This document shows positions 1 to 7,410 of a stretch of 11,772 bases of DNA, piece after piece. The stretch is taken from assembly GCA_945906975.1 (NCBI GenBank), contig CAMDRY010000059.1, forward strand, positions 1 to 11,772, in the 5' to 3' direction. The position numbers were made by a program, and so were the translations under genes. The stretch comes from Bordetella parapertussis (lineage in GTDB: Bacteria > Pseudomonadota > Gammaproteobacteria > Burkholderiales > SG8-39). The notes under the pieces were generated by a model. The model did no database searches. It was not told the DNA's origin and saw nothing but the letters and a program-made list of their open reading frames with translations. The stretch's first letter is position 1. The number at the start of each line of letters is the position of its first letter.

Positions 1-1
1 G

Positions 2-460
2 GAAGTTCTCAAGGTCAAGGGCAATACGCTCTATACCGTCACGCCCGATACGCAGTTGTCGGACGCTGTCATCAGCATGTCCGACCACGATATCGGCTCG
101 GTGGTGGTGATGCAAAGCGGAAAACTTGTCGGCATGCTGACGTTTCGAGAGGTCATCGGGATGCTCGCTAAGCGTCAAAAGGAAAGGCGCATCGGACCGA
201 CGCCGCCCATTGCCGAGTTCAAGGTGAGCGAGGCGATGCAAAGCGAGCCTGTGACGACTGATCCGTCCATGGACGTCGACGAATTGCGCAGCGTGATGCT
301 CAAGCATCACGCCCGTTATGTGCCCGTTCTCGATGGCGAAGTCCTGCTCGGCGTGATTTCCTTTCACGATGTCGCGAAAGCCGTGCTTGAAGAAAAAAAT
401 TTCGAAAACAAGATGCTCAAGGCCTACATCAAAGATTGGCCTGAGCCGGAGAAAGCCTGA
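2..460 (+). CDS. CBS-domain pair protein, 5' end just outside the window
   Basis: The reading frame is open from base 2, so 152 residues are visible and only the first few are missing. A TTG at base 56 is in frame but is internal: the residues before it (EVLKVKGNTLYTVTPDTQ) are the normal first strand and turn of a CBS domain. Two CBS motifs follow one another. The first runs to about visible residue 60 and contains DIGSVVVM and GKLVGMLTFREVI. The second spans about residues 78-135 and contains EAMQSEPVTT, HHARYVPVLDG and LLGVISFHDVAKAV. Such small stand-alone CBS pairs (about 150 residues) are cytosolic and usually bind adenine nucleotides to regulate a partner; no partner domain is present. 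There is no signal peptide or membrane segment. The Bug receptor gene starts 14 bases after its stop, so the two may share a transcript. The family call is firm; the ligand and target are unknown. Confidence 0.9.
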   Translation, partial: EVLKVKGNTLYTVTPDTQLSDAVISMSDHDIGSVVVMQSGKLVGMLTFREVIGMLAKRQKERRIGPTPPIAEFKVSEAMQSEPVTTDPSMDVDELRSVMLKHHARYVPVLDGEVLLGVISFHDVAKAVLEEKNFENKMLKAYIKDWPEPEKA

Positions 461-474
461 GCACGGTCTGCGGC

Positions 475-1479
475 ATGCTCGGAATGGGCTTGAGTTCGCC
501 GCGCGGCAGCATGTTCTGTTTGCGTTTGTGCAGGCTGTTCGCCCTGTCGGTCGCAGCCCTGGTTTTTCCAATGGCCGCGATGGGGCAGGATTTTCCGGGC
601 AAAGCGGTGACGCTGATCGTTCCGTGGCCGGCTGGTGGTTCCACGGACCTCGCCATGCGTGCGCTGGCGGAGGCGACACAAAAATATCTGGGCCAGAATA
701 TCGTCATAGAGAACAAGCCTGGCGGAGGAGGCACGCTCGGGCCCGGCATCATGGCGCAATCTGCGCGACCGGATGGCTACACCGTGTCACAGGCACCTCT
801 TGGCTTGTATCGCATTCCACACATGCAAAAAGTGTCATTTGATCCGCAAAAGGACTTTACCTACATCATCAACCTCACTGGTTATACCTTTGGCTTTGTC
901 GTGCGGGCCGACGCGCCATGGAAGACGTTTCGCGAGTTTCTTGATTTCGCCAAGGCTAATCCGGGCAAAGTCAATTACGGCTCCACCGGTACCGGTACCT
1001 CGCCGCACCTGATCATGGAAATGATAGGGGCCAAGGAGGGCATTGAGTGGACGCATGTGCCTTTCAAGGGTAACGCCGATGGCACATCTGCTCTGATGGG
1101 GGGGCACATTATGGGTATGTCGGACGCCACCGGCTGGGGCCCGCATGTTGATGCAGGGCGTTTTCGCTTGCTCGTGACCTTTGGCGCCAACCGTACCAAG
1201 CGCTGGCCGGCCGCGCCCACCGCCAGTGAAATGGGGCTTGGCATTGTGGCGAACTCCCCTTACGGTCTGGTGGGCCCCAGGGGCATGGATCCCCGTGTTG
1301 TGAGAACCTTGCACGATGCCTTCAAGAAAGGGCTTGAAGATCCGCTTCATCTGCGTGCGGTCGAAAAATACGATCAAGAAATCTTTTATATGGGATCGGA
1401 GGACTATGCCAAATGGGCCGCCGAGACTTTTCGGGAAGAGCGAAAACTTATCGAGCGTCTGGGCTTGCTGGCAAAATAG
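475..1479 (+). CDS. Bug/TctC-family periplasmic solute-binding receptor
   Basis: This is a tripartite tricarboxylate transporter (TTT) receptor of the Bug family, 334 residues, close to the family's usual 320-330. The N-terminus is a Sec signal peptide: a hydrophobic stretch (about residues 21-32) ends in AAMG before QDFPGK, a good signal peptidase I site (A at -3, G at -1). The mature start matches the family pattern (PGKAVTLIVPWPAGGSTD). Other family hallmarks follow: VIENKPGGGG near residue 80, DGY, a KVNYGSTGTGTSPH loop, VPFKG, and a C-terminal helix ending ERLGLLAK. Starts at 475, 484 and 511 are all in frame and none has a clear Shine-Dalgarno; 511 (MFCLRLCRLF) gives the most compact signal peptide. 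The protein would bind a small carboxylate or similar solute in the periplasm. No TctA or TctB membrane gene is in the window, so it is an orphan receptor here, as is common in Burkholderiales. The ligand cannot be read from sequence. Confidence 0.93.
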   Translation: MLGMGLSSPRGSMFCLRLCRLFALSVAALVFPMAAMGQDFPGKAVTLIVPWPAGGSTDLAMRALAEATQKYLGQNIVIENKPGGGGTLGPGIMAQSARPDGYTVSQAPLGLYRIPHMQKVSFDPQKDFTYIINLTGYTFGFVVRADAPWKTFREFLDFAKANPGKVNYGSTGTGTSPHLIMEMIGAKEGIEWTHVPFKGNADGTSALMGGHIMGMSDATGWGPHVDAGRFRLLVTFGANRTKRWPAAPTASEMGLGIVANSPYGLVGPRGMDPRVVRTLHDAFKKGLEDPLHLRAVEKYDQEIFYMGSEDYAKWAAETFREERKLIERLGLLAK

Positions 1480-1520
1480 CCGGCCCTTATCCGCGTTTTC
1501 AAAGGCGGGTGAATTCAGGC

Positions 1521-1524
1521 GAGG
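1521..1524 (+). promoter_or_regulatory. Shine-Dalgarno-like GAGG supporting the 1536 start
   Basis: GAGG lies 11 bases before the ATG at 1536. It is modest, but it supports that start over the earlier in-frame ATG at 1413, which would lie inside the preceding receptor gene. Confidence 0.4.
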
Positions 1525-1535
1525 CGATCAGACAT

Positions 1536-2855
1536 ATGGCGCAAGGTGGTCAGTTCAGTTTGTTGGCGCAGCGACGCTTCGCACCGTTTTTTCTCACCCA
1601 GTTCCTGGGCGCCGGCAACGACAGTTTATTTAAATTTGCGCTGACGGTATTGGCTACCTATAGCGCGACCGAGTGGGGTGAACTCGATCCGCGCTCGGCC
1701 GGTGCGGTGATTGGCGGAATTTTCATCCTGCCCTTTGTGTTGTTCTCGGCCACTGCGGGCCAGTTCGCCGACAAATACGAAAAATCGGCGCTAATGCGCT
1801 TCGTTAAAAACCTCGAAATCGTCGTTATGGTCGCAGTAGCTGCGGGTTTCGTTTGGAAAATCGTCTGGCTGCCTTTTGTCGGTGTGTTCCTTATGGGGCT
1901 GCACTCGACCCTGTTCGGACCGGTGAAGTACGCGTATTTGCCGCAGCATCTGAGCGAGGAAGAACTGACCGGCGGCAATGGCTTGGTCGAATCGGGTACC
2001 TTTGTGGCAATACTGCTTGGCACCATGCTGGGGGGCCTGATGGCTGCATTGCCCGGGGTGGGGCCCGGTTACGTCGCAGTCGTATCGGTCGCGCTTGCGG
2101 TGCTGGGGCGCATCGCGGCCGCATATGTGCCCGAATCGCCACCGTCGGATCCGGGCCTTAGAATTAACTGGAATCCGCTTACGGAGACGCGCGATAACCT
2201 GCGCTTGGCGCGATCCCAAAGCGAGGTTTTTCTCGCCATGCTTGGGATTTCCTGGCTTTGGTTTTTTGGATCTGTTTTTCTCACGTCGTTCAGCGGACTC
2301 GCCAAGGGCGTGCTTGGGGGCGACCATGGCGTCGTAAGCTTGCTGCTCGCGGTATTTTCTGTCGGAATCGGCGTGGGATCGCTGCTTTGCGAGCGTCTGT
2401 CGGGACACAAGGTGGAGATGGGGTTGGTCCCCTTTGGTGCGATCGGCATGACAGTGTTCGCGGTCGACCTCTACTTCACCCTGGACGGATGGAGCGCAGG
2501 CGCGGAGTTGGTCGGTGTCTGGACATTCATTGGCGCCGCGTATCACTGGCGGGTACTGGGTGATTTGTTCCTGCTGGCGATGTTCGGGGGCTTTTACAGC
2601 GTGCCCTTGTACGCCTTGATACAGAGTCGCTGTGAGCCGCATCATCGCGCGCGTATTGTCGCTGCGAACAACATACTCAACGCTCTTTATATGGTGGCGG
2701 CATCGCTGATGGCCGCGGCGCTGCTTGCCGCTGGCGCATCGCTGCCACAGCTTTTCCTGCTCACGGCAATGCTCAATGTGGTGTCCGGCTTCTATCTGTT
2801 CAGCCGGGCGCCCCAGTTTTTGACACGGTTCGTTACCTGGTTGCGCCTGCGCTGA
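1536..2855 (+). CDS. MFS transporter of the lysophospholipid-transporter (LplT/Aas) type
   Basis: A 439-residue integral membrane protein with about 12 hydrophobic segments. The open frame extends back to 1413, but that would overlap the receptor gene; ATG 1536 (MAQGGQFSLLAQRRFAP) gives a normal MFS N-terminus and has GAGG 11 bases upstream. Family-specific motifs are FLTQFLGAGNDSLFKFAL in helix 1, a degenerate MFS motif A loop (GQFADKYEKS), FGPVKYAYLPQHL, and NGLVESGTFVAILLGTMLGG. In known members such as E. coli LplT the carrier flips lysophospholipids across the inner membrane for re-acylation by Aas; many betaproteobacterial relatives are fused to acyltransferase and acyl-ACP synthetase domains. 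Here the protein stops after the transporter and no acyltransferase gene follows. It sits 56 bases after the receptor gene and is followed by a terminator overlapping its stop codon. The substrate is inferred from family only. Confidence 0.85.
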   Translation: MAQGGQFSLLAQRRFAPFFLTQFLGAGNDSLFKFALTVLATYSATEWGELDPRSAGAVIGGIFILPFVLFSATAGQFADKYEKSALMRFVKNLEIVVMVAVAAGFVWKIVWLPFVGVFLMGLHSTLFGPVKYAYLPQHLSEEELTGGNGLVESGTFVAILLGTMLGGLMAALPGVGPGYVAVVSVALAVLGRIAAAYVPESPPSDPGLRINWNPLTETRDNLRLARSQSEVFLAMLGISWLWFFGSVFLTSFSGLAKGVLGGDHGVVSLLLAVFSVGIGVGSLLCERLSGHKVEMGLVPFGAIGMTVFAVDLYFTLDGWSAGAELVGVWTFIGAAYHWRVLGDLFLLAMFGGFYSVPLYALIQSRCEPHHRARIVAANNILNALYMVAASLMAAALLAAGASLPQLFLLTAMLNVVSGFYLFSRAPQFLTRFVTWLRLR

Positions 2856-2884
2856 GCAGAGGCGGTTGTTCAGCGTTGTTTGTC
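2850..2884 (+). terminator. Probable rho-independent terminator overlapping the MFS stop codon
   Basis: CGCTGAGCAG (2850-2859) pairs with TTGTTCAGCG (2866-2875) through ten base pairs, including two G-T pairs, around a six-base loop (AGGCGG). A T-rich tract, TTGTTTGT, follows immediately. The left arm contains the TGA stop of the transporter. The orientation fits termination of the plus-strand transcript; on the minus strand no T tract follows the hairpin. The reading frame on the opposite strand ends inside the right arm. Confidence 0.6.
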
Positions 2885-3052
2885 CCAAACGTATCTTACA
2901 AGGCGCTGCCAGCGTGATGCGGGTTGGCGATGGCTGTCCCGCAGTTTCTTGGCCATGGCATCGCGTTCCACGCTTTTGCGGACTTGCTTGTGGATCTGAC
3001 GCAGGCTCAGTCCGCCGGGACCCTTGAGCTTGTCTGGATCGTTCTCTGGCAT
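2870..3052 (-). CDS. Small hypothetical protein (60 residues), unrecognised
   Basis: A 60-codon frame on the minus strand fills most of the gap between the MFS gene and aroC. The product is hydrophilic and very basic, with no signal peptide or membrane segment; it starts MPENDPDKLKGPGG and ends RLVRYVWDKQR, with a predicted helical, K/R-rich centre (QIHKQVRKSVERDAMAKKLRD). Codon choice is like that of true genes here (CTG, CTC, ATC, CGC, AAG, GTC preferred), which argues for a real gene. Against it, there is no Shine-Dalgarno before the ATG (the preceding bases are a run of C), and an in-frame stop lies four codons upstream, so no longer version exists. It is divergent from aroC. I do not recognise the family. 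Charge suggests nucleic-acid or ribosome contact, but that is only a guess. Confidence 0.5.
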   Translation of the reverse strand: MPENDPDKLKGPGGLSLRQIHKQVRKSVERDAMAKKLRDSHRQPASRWQRLVRYVWDKQR

Positions 3053-3083
3053 GGGGGTGTTTTAGAGGTAAATCAGCCCCTCA

Positions 3084-3092
3084 TGCTACACT
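3084..3092 (+). promoter_or_regulatory. Candidate extended -10 promoter for aroC
   Basis: TGCTACACT fits an extended -10 element (TGn followed by TACACT, four of six matches to TATAAT). It would start RNA near 3099, leaving a leader of about 29 bases before aroC. No -35 match was found at normal spacing. A promoter is expected here because the upstream gene ends in a terminator and the small gene before aroC points the other way. Confidence 0.3.
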
Positions 3093-3127
3093 TCTGAGAC
3101 TTTTTTTGGCATAAAGACGACACAATC

Positions 3128-4228
3128 ATGTCAGGCAATACGCTGGGTAAATTGTTTTGCGTGACCTCGTTTGGCGAGTCCCATGGGCCTGCGTTGGGCG
3201 GGGTGGTTGACGGTTGCCCACCCGGAATGGCCCTGACTGAGGCCGATATCCAGAAGGAACTTGACAGGCGCAAGCCGGGAACGTCGCGACACGTGACCCA
3301 GCGTCAGGAATCGGATCGTATTGAACTGCTTTCAGGCGTATTTGAGGGCCGGACGACAGGCACGTCGATCGGTTTTATCATTCGCAATGAAGACCAACGT
3401 TCCAAGGACTATAGTGCGATCGCAGAGACATTTCGCCCGGGGCACGCGGATTACACCTACTGGCAAAAATATGGTTTGCGTGATTATCGCGGTGGCGGCC
3501 GGTCCTCGGCGCGCGAAACGGCAGTGCGCGTTGCGGCCGGTGCCATTGCCAGAAAGTGGCTGTTTGAGCGCTACGGCGTCGTCATCAGGGGGCGTTTGTC
3601 GCAAATTGGTCCGCACGAGCTTGCGCTGAAGTCCTGGGATGCCGTTGGGCAAAACCCGTTTTTTTCCGCCGACCCGGACATAGTGCCAAAACTTGAAGAT
3701 TACATGGACGAACTTCGCCGGGCCGGTGATTCGTGCGGGGCCAAAGTTACGGTTGTGGCCGAGGGCGTGCCCGTCGGCTGGGGCGAACCGGTATACGACC
3801 GCCTTGACGCCGATCTGGCCTACGCGATGATGGGTATCAACGCGGTAAAAGGCGTGGAAATAGGCGCTGGATTTTCCGCCATTGAGCAACGCGGCAGTGA
3901 GCATGGCGATGAAATGACACCGGACGGGTTTCTTTCCAATCACGCCGGTGGTGTGCTCGGGGGTATCTCGACAGGGCAGGACCTTGTGGTTCACGTTGCG
4001 CTCAAGCCCACATCGTCCATCCGGTTGCCGCGCCGTTCGATCAACAAGCGTGGCGAACCGGTCACGGTCGAGACCACGGGGCGCCACGATCCTTGCGTGG
4101 GTATTCGCGCGACACCCATTGCCGAGGCGATGCTTGCCATTGTGTTGATGGATCACGCCTTGCGTCACCGCGCGCAATGCGCCGATGTGCATTCTTTGAC
4201 CAAGCCGATCCCCGGCGCGGTCGCCTGA
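3128..4228 (+). CDS. aroC: Chorismate synthase
   Basis: Catalyses the last step of the shikimate pathway: 5-enolpyruvylshikimate-3-phosphate loses phosphate to give chorismate, the precursor of aromatic amino acids, folate and quinones. It needs reduced FMN and is a cytosolic tetramer in characterised cases. The 366-residue length is normal for the bacterial enzyme. All three family signatures are present: [18 protein letters not shown] at residues 16-33 (His19), [18 protein letters not shown] at about 122-139, and [17 protein letters not shown] at 319-335. The second catalytic histidine is in [14 protein letters not shown] (His106). The ATG at 3128 gives the canonical start [20 protein letters not shown]; its Shine-Dalgarno is weak. 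The gene has its own candidate promoter and is convergent with the large fusion gene, 82 bases between stops. No clear terminator was found in that gap. Confidence 0.98.
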   Translation: MSGNTLGKLFCVTSFGESHGPALGGVVDGCPPGMALTEADIQKELDRRKPGTSRHVTQRQESDRIELLSGVFEGRTTGTSIGFIIRNEDQRSKDYSAIAETFRPGHADYTYWQKYGLRDYRGGGRSSARETAVRVAAGAIARKWLFERYGVVIRGRLSQIGPHELALKSWDAVGQNPFFSADPDIVPKLEDYMDELRRAGDSCGAKVTVVAEGVPVGWGEPVYDRLDADLAYAMMGINAVKGVEIGAGFSAIEQRGSEHGDEMTPDGFLSNHAGGVLGGISTGQDLVVHVALKPTSSIRLPRRSINKRGEPVTVETTGRHDPCVGIRATPIAEAMLAIVLMDHALRHRAQCADVHSLTKPIPGAVA

Positions 4229-4310
4229 CCGGTTTTCCCGGCACTTCCTCACCAAAACGCAGGGGGTGCATTTCTGGCAGTCTGTTGGAGACAAGCATTC
4301 TTCCGAGGGG

Positions 4311-7310
4311 CTATTTCCCCGGGTTGCCTGATTGCTCAGCGTGGGCTCTCAGCAGCCGTAAGGTCGGGTCTGAATCGGATTCCTCTTGCACGCTTTTCCC
4401 GTGGCGCTGCCATAGTGCCAGCGCGTTGGCCCGGTCGCCGAGGCTGAGGTGGCCGGTCATGGCGCTGGTCAGCAGGTAGTGTCGGTGGCCGCGCGGCAGC
4501 GTGAAGGTCTGCTCCAGCAAGGACTCCCCGACTGCTGCCATCTTTTTGGCATCGCGGGCGCCGATCGCAGAAAACAATTCAATCCAGCGCCGATATTCAG
4601 CGGGTAATTTGCCGTAACACGGTGTCGCTTCCAGTTTTTGCCATATCTTCTGCGAGTATGCGCGTGTGAGCCACGGGTTCACGAGGCGCGCTACTTCGTA
4701 AAGACTGTGGAACCAGATATCAAAGCGTTGCGGATCGTGGCATTCGAAGCCGCGAAGCCGGGTCAGTTCGAGGTCTTTTTGCAGTACGCGGGGCAGCCCG
4801 ACCGGTTCCGGCGTCTTGGCGCCGGTATAGAAGTCGTGGGCGTAATGGGCGCGCCGGGACAGTTCGATGCGGTTCATGAACTCTTCGCCTTGGTGCGAGG
4901 GCGCGCTGCGCTCTGGACGGTCCTCAAGCATGGGCAGTGCAGGCACACCGCCGTTGCCGAAGTTCACAAACTGACGCGCATCTGATTGCAGGAAACGGAA
5001 TTTCGCTGCGTGGGTGTCAAGGTAAGGATAGTAGTCGGAATTGGCCGGAGAATTGAAGCTATGAAAATACGGCTCCAGCACGGCACGCCCGCCAATGCGG
5101 CGCAGTTCCACGTCGCCAAGATTACGCACGTGCACGCGTGCCAGTTCCTGCGACAGACCGGGAATCTTTGTGACATCGGTGAGCGGACGGGAGAGTGTGG
5201 TTTTGTCGCCCGCAACGATCAGCAGATCCGAATCGTTGGCGGCATAGATGACGTAGTCCTCGAAGTTTTCCCCCAGCGCCTTCATCACCGATGCCAGCAA
5301 AGATAAGTCGGTCTCGTACATTTGCAGCCATTGCACCAGCACGCCACCCTGATTGAGGTAGCGTTTGGAAAGTCGGTAAAACTCCGTGGTGAATAAGCTG
5401 GCGACGCCGCTGACCCAGGGATTGGACGGTTCCGAGACGATGATGTCGTAGCGGACGTTACGCAAGGAAAACGCTGTTTTGGCGTCGTCGAAAATCAGGC
5501 GGCTGCGCGGGTCTGCCCATACCGAGCCGTTGCGGGCGGAGAAATACCGCGAGGCCTCGGCCATGGCCGGTTCGATCTCGACCGTATCGAGCGCCTCAAG
5601 TTTGAGGTTTGATAAAAGTGTGTGACTGGTGAGCCCGGTACCCACGCCAATGACCGCGGCGCGTTTTGCATCGGGTTTGTAGGCCAGGGGTATGGCGCCG
5701 GTCATCACCATGGTGATTTCATCCGAAATGCGCTCGCCCGGGTTGAGGTTTATTGCACCGTCGGATTTGCCGTTGGTGCGAAGCGACAGACCTTCCTGAA
5801 ACTGCATCAGGCTGACTGAAGTTGTTTTCCCATCTTTGTAAAACACCACTTGCGCGCTTTCGGGTCCGTACACGTCGCCGCGACGAAAAACTCCGGAGGC
5901 CATTTTGTAAAGATCCAGATTGAACAGGGTGAGGGACAGGCAAAGACCCAGGGTGGCGGAGCAGGCGGCGACCCAGGGGGAGCGTTTTGCGCGGGTTTTC
6001 GCCAGCAGCGCGATGCCGAGGCACATGTCCAGAGCGGCGCCGGCGATGATCATGCCCTTAAGCCCAAGCAAAGGCATGGCGATGTGTGCCGCCAGAATGA
6101 TGCCGACGATGGAGCCGATGGTGTTGGCGGCGTAGACCATACCTATGGATTTTTCGCCATGCCCTGTTTTGAGCAGTGCTGCGCTGATCAGCGGCAGTGT
6201 CATGCCGGCACAGAAGGCTGCGGGGAACATGACCGCCAGCGCAATGCTGTTGCTTGCAAGCAAAAAAAGGCTGTAGCCGGTGTCGGTTTTCCCAAGGGTC
6301 TTTACCACCTTGCCCATGAGCCCGAACATTTCGCCGTAGAGAGGTAAGGTTGCGAGAGCAAGCAGGCCCATCGCCACCTGAACAATGCCAAGGTAACGCT
6401 GAACATTGCCGATTCGGTCGATGCGGCGCTTGATCCAAATGCTGCCAGAGGCGATGCCTAGAATGAAGGCCGAGAGCATGAGTTCAAATGAGTGGGTTGA
6501 ACTACCCAGCACGACAGAAAGCATGCGGATCCAGCCCACCTCATAAATGAACGAGGCGGTACCCGTCAGTGCCGCGACGCAAAGAAACAACGTACGACTG
6601 CCGCTGGCGGCAGACGGTTGCTGTTCGACGCCCATGGGTTTTTCCGGGCGAGGGAAGGCAATCCAGACGATTGCCGCTATCAGCAGGTTTAGTGCGGCCG
6701 CCGTCTGGATTGTGCCGGGCAGGCCAACGCGTTCGATCAGAAAAAATCCGGCGGCGAGCACGCCTAGAGCGGCACCGAAACTGTTGGTGAAATAAAGCAT
6801 TGCCAGCGTGCCGCCTGGCTCTTCGGGTGAACGCCGGATGAGGCCGGCGCTCATCAGAGGAAAGGTCATCCCCAGCAGGATGGTCTGGGGCAGGATTAGC
6901 AGCGTGGCGAGTGTCCACTTGACCAACCCGGCGGAGAGTTCTCCTCCGGCCGCAGGCAGGATAGAGGCATAAGCGGTGTCGGTGACAGCGACAAATAGCG
7001 GATGAAAGACCAGCGCGGCAAGGCCGATCAGCGCTTCGGCAAGTGCGTAACTGCGCAACAGATTTTTCCAACCGGCCGAATAACGGCTGGCAAGCCAGGC
7101 GCCCGCACCCATGCCACCCATGAAAAGACCCAGTACCAGCGTCTGTGCGTAAGCTGCGTGTCCGAGGAAAAGTTTCAGGTAATGGGTCCAGATTGACTCG
7201 TAAATCAGCCCGGCAAAGCCCGAGAGCATGAACAGGCCAAAGAGGACGCTGCGCTGCAGGCTGGAGAGCCGGGTGGCGTGCGTTAGCGCGTGGGTGTCGG
7301 AGGACTTCAA
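4311..7310 (-). CDS. Fused polytopic membrane / spermidine-synthase-like protein
   Basis: A 999-residue fusion. Residues about 20-465 are membrane-embedded, some 12-14 helices in two homologous halves: GLIYESIW (34-41) and FIYEVGW (254-260), LGMTFPLMSAGL (146-157) and AGMTLPLISAAL (368-379). Residues about 480-773 form a spermidine-synthase-like SAM-fold domain with a nucleotide loop VIGVGTGLTSHTL (553-565), an acidic strand end VEIEPAM (577-583), DDA (608-610), and YDIIVSEPSNPWVSGVASL (621-639). Classical aminopropyltransferases have GGGDG and a DSSDP-type loop with the catalytic Asp; here these read GVGTG and SEPSNP, so aminopropyl transfer is doubtful. The domain ends near NSDYYPYLDTHAA. 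Residues about 775-999 are an extra hydrophilic, TPR-like helical tail. The start is TTG at 7310; there is no ATG or GTG before the in-frame stop upstream, and the first internal ATG lies inside helix 1. No Shine-Dalgarno is visible. Related fusions are widespread in Proteobacteria without an established reaction. Confidence 0.88.
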   Translation of the reverse strand: MKSSDTHALTHATRLSSLQRSVLFGLFMLSGFAGLIYESIWTHYLKLFLGHAAYAQTLVLGLFMGGMGAGAWLASRYSAGWKNLLRSYALAEALIGLAALVFHPLFVAVTDTAYASILPAAGGELSAGLVKWTLATLLILPQTILLGMTFPLMSAGLIRRSPEEPGGTLAMLYFTNSFGAALGVLAAGFFLIERVGLPGTIQTAAALNLLIAAIVWIAFPRPEKPMGVEQQPSAASGSRTLFLCVAALTGTASFIYEVGWIRMLSVVLGSSTHSFELMLSAFILGIASGSIWIKRRIDRIGNVQRYLGIVQVAMGLLALATLPLYGEMFGLMGKVVKTLGKTDTGYSLFLLASNSIALAVMFPAAFCAGMTLPLISAALLKTGHGEKSIGMVYAANTIGSIVGIILAAHIAMPLLGLKGMIIAGAALDMCLGIALLAKTRAKRSPWVAACSATLGLCLSLTLFNLDLYKMASGVFRRGDVYGPESAQVVFYKDGKTTSVSLMQFQEGLSLRTNGKSDGAINLNPGERISDEITMVMTGAIPLAYKPDAKRAAVIGVGTGLTSHTLLSNLKLEALDTVEIEPAMAEASRYFSARNGSVWADPRSRLIFDDAKTAFSLRNVRYDIIVSEPSNPWVSGVASLFTTEFYRLSKRYLNQGGVLVQWLQMYETDLSLLASVMKALGENFEDYVIYAANDSDLLIVAGDKTTLSRPLTDVTKIPGLSQELARVHVRNLGDVELRRIGGRAVLEPYFHSFNSPANSDYYPYLDTHAAKFRFLQSDARQFVNFGNGGVPALPMLEDRPERSAPSHQGEEFMNRIELSRRAHYAHDFYTGAKTPEPVGLPRVLQKDLELTRLRGFECHDPQRFDIWFHSLYEVARLVNPWLTRAYSQKIWQKLEATPCYGKLPAEYRRWIELFSAIGARDAKKMAAVGESLLEQTFTLPRGHRHYLLTSAMTGHLSLGDRANALALWQRHGKSVQEESDSDPTLRLLRAHAEQSGNPGK

Positions 7311-7410
7311 GATTGTGCCCGGGGGAGGGAAGCGGAGCCGTTAGAATGGCGAGCTTGTTGATATGTATTTGACGTGCTTTTCGCTTTGATTTGGCGATGG
7401 ACGATAGACC

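Noticed and set aside
56..58. TTG as the start of the CBS protein
   Set aside because: The frame is open to the window edge and the upstream residues complete the first CBS strand, so this is an internal codon.
985..1002. Short ACCGGT tandem repeat
   Set aside because: It encodes a conserved GSTGTGTS loop of the Bug receptor; coding constraint explains it.
1791..2888. 365-codon open frame on the minus strand opposite the MFS gene
   Set aside because: The product is rich in H, Q and R with no domain pattern; it mirrors a strongly predicted membrane protein on the other strand and is an artefact of GC-rich codon bias.
3332..4294. 320-codon minus-strand open frame opposite aroC
   Set aside because: aroC on the plus strand has all family signatures; the antisense product has shadow-like composition and no recognisable features.
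4229..4310. Possible bidirectional terminator between the convergent aroC and fusion genes
   Set aside because: Only four-pair stems (GTCT/AGAC, GGGG/CCCC) without T tracts were seen; not enough to call.
7369..7374. TTGACG as a -35 for the HcaT-like gene
   Set aside because: No acceptable -10 hexamer at 15-19 bases downstream.
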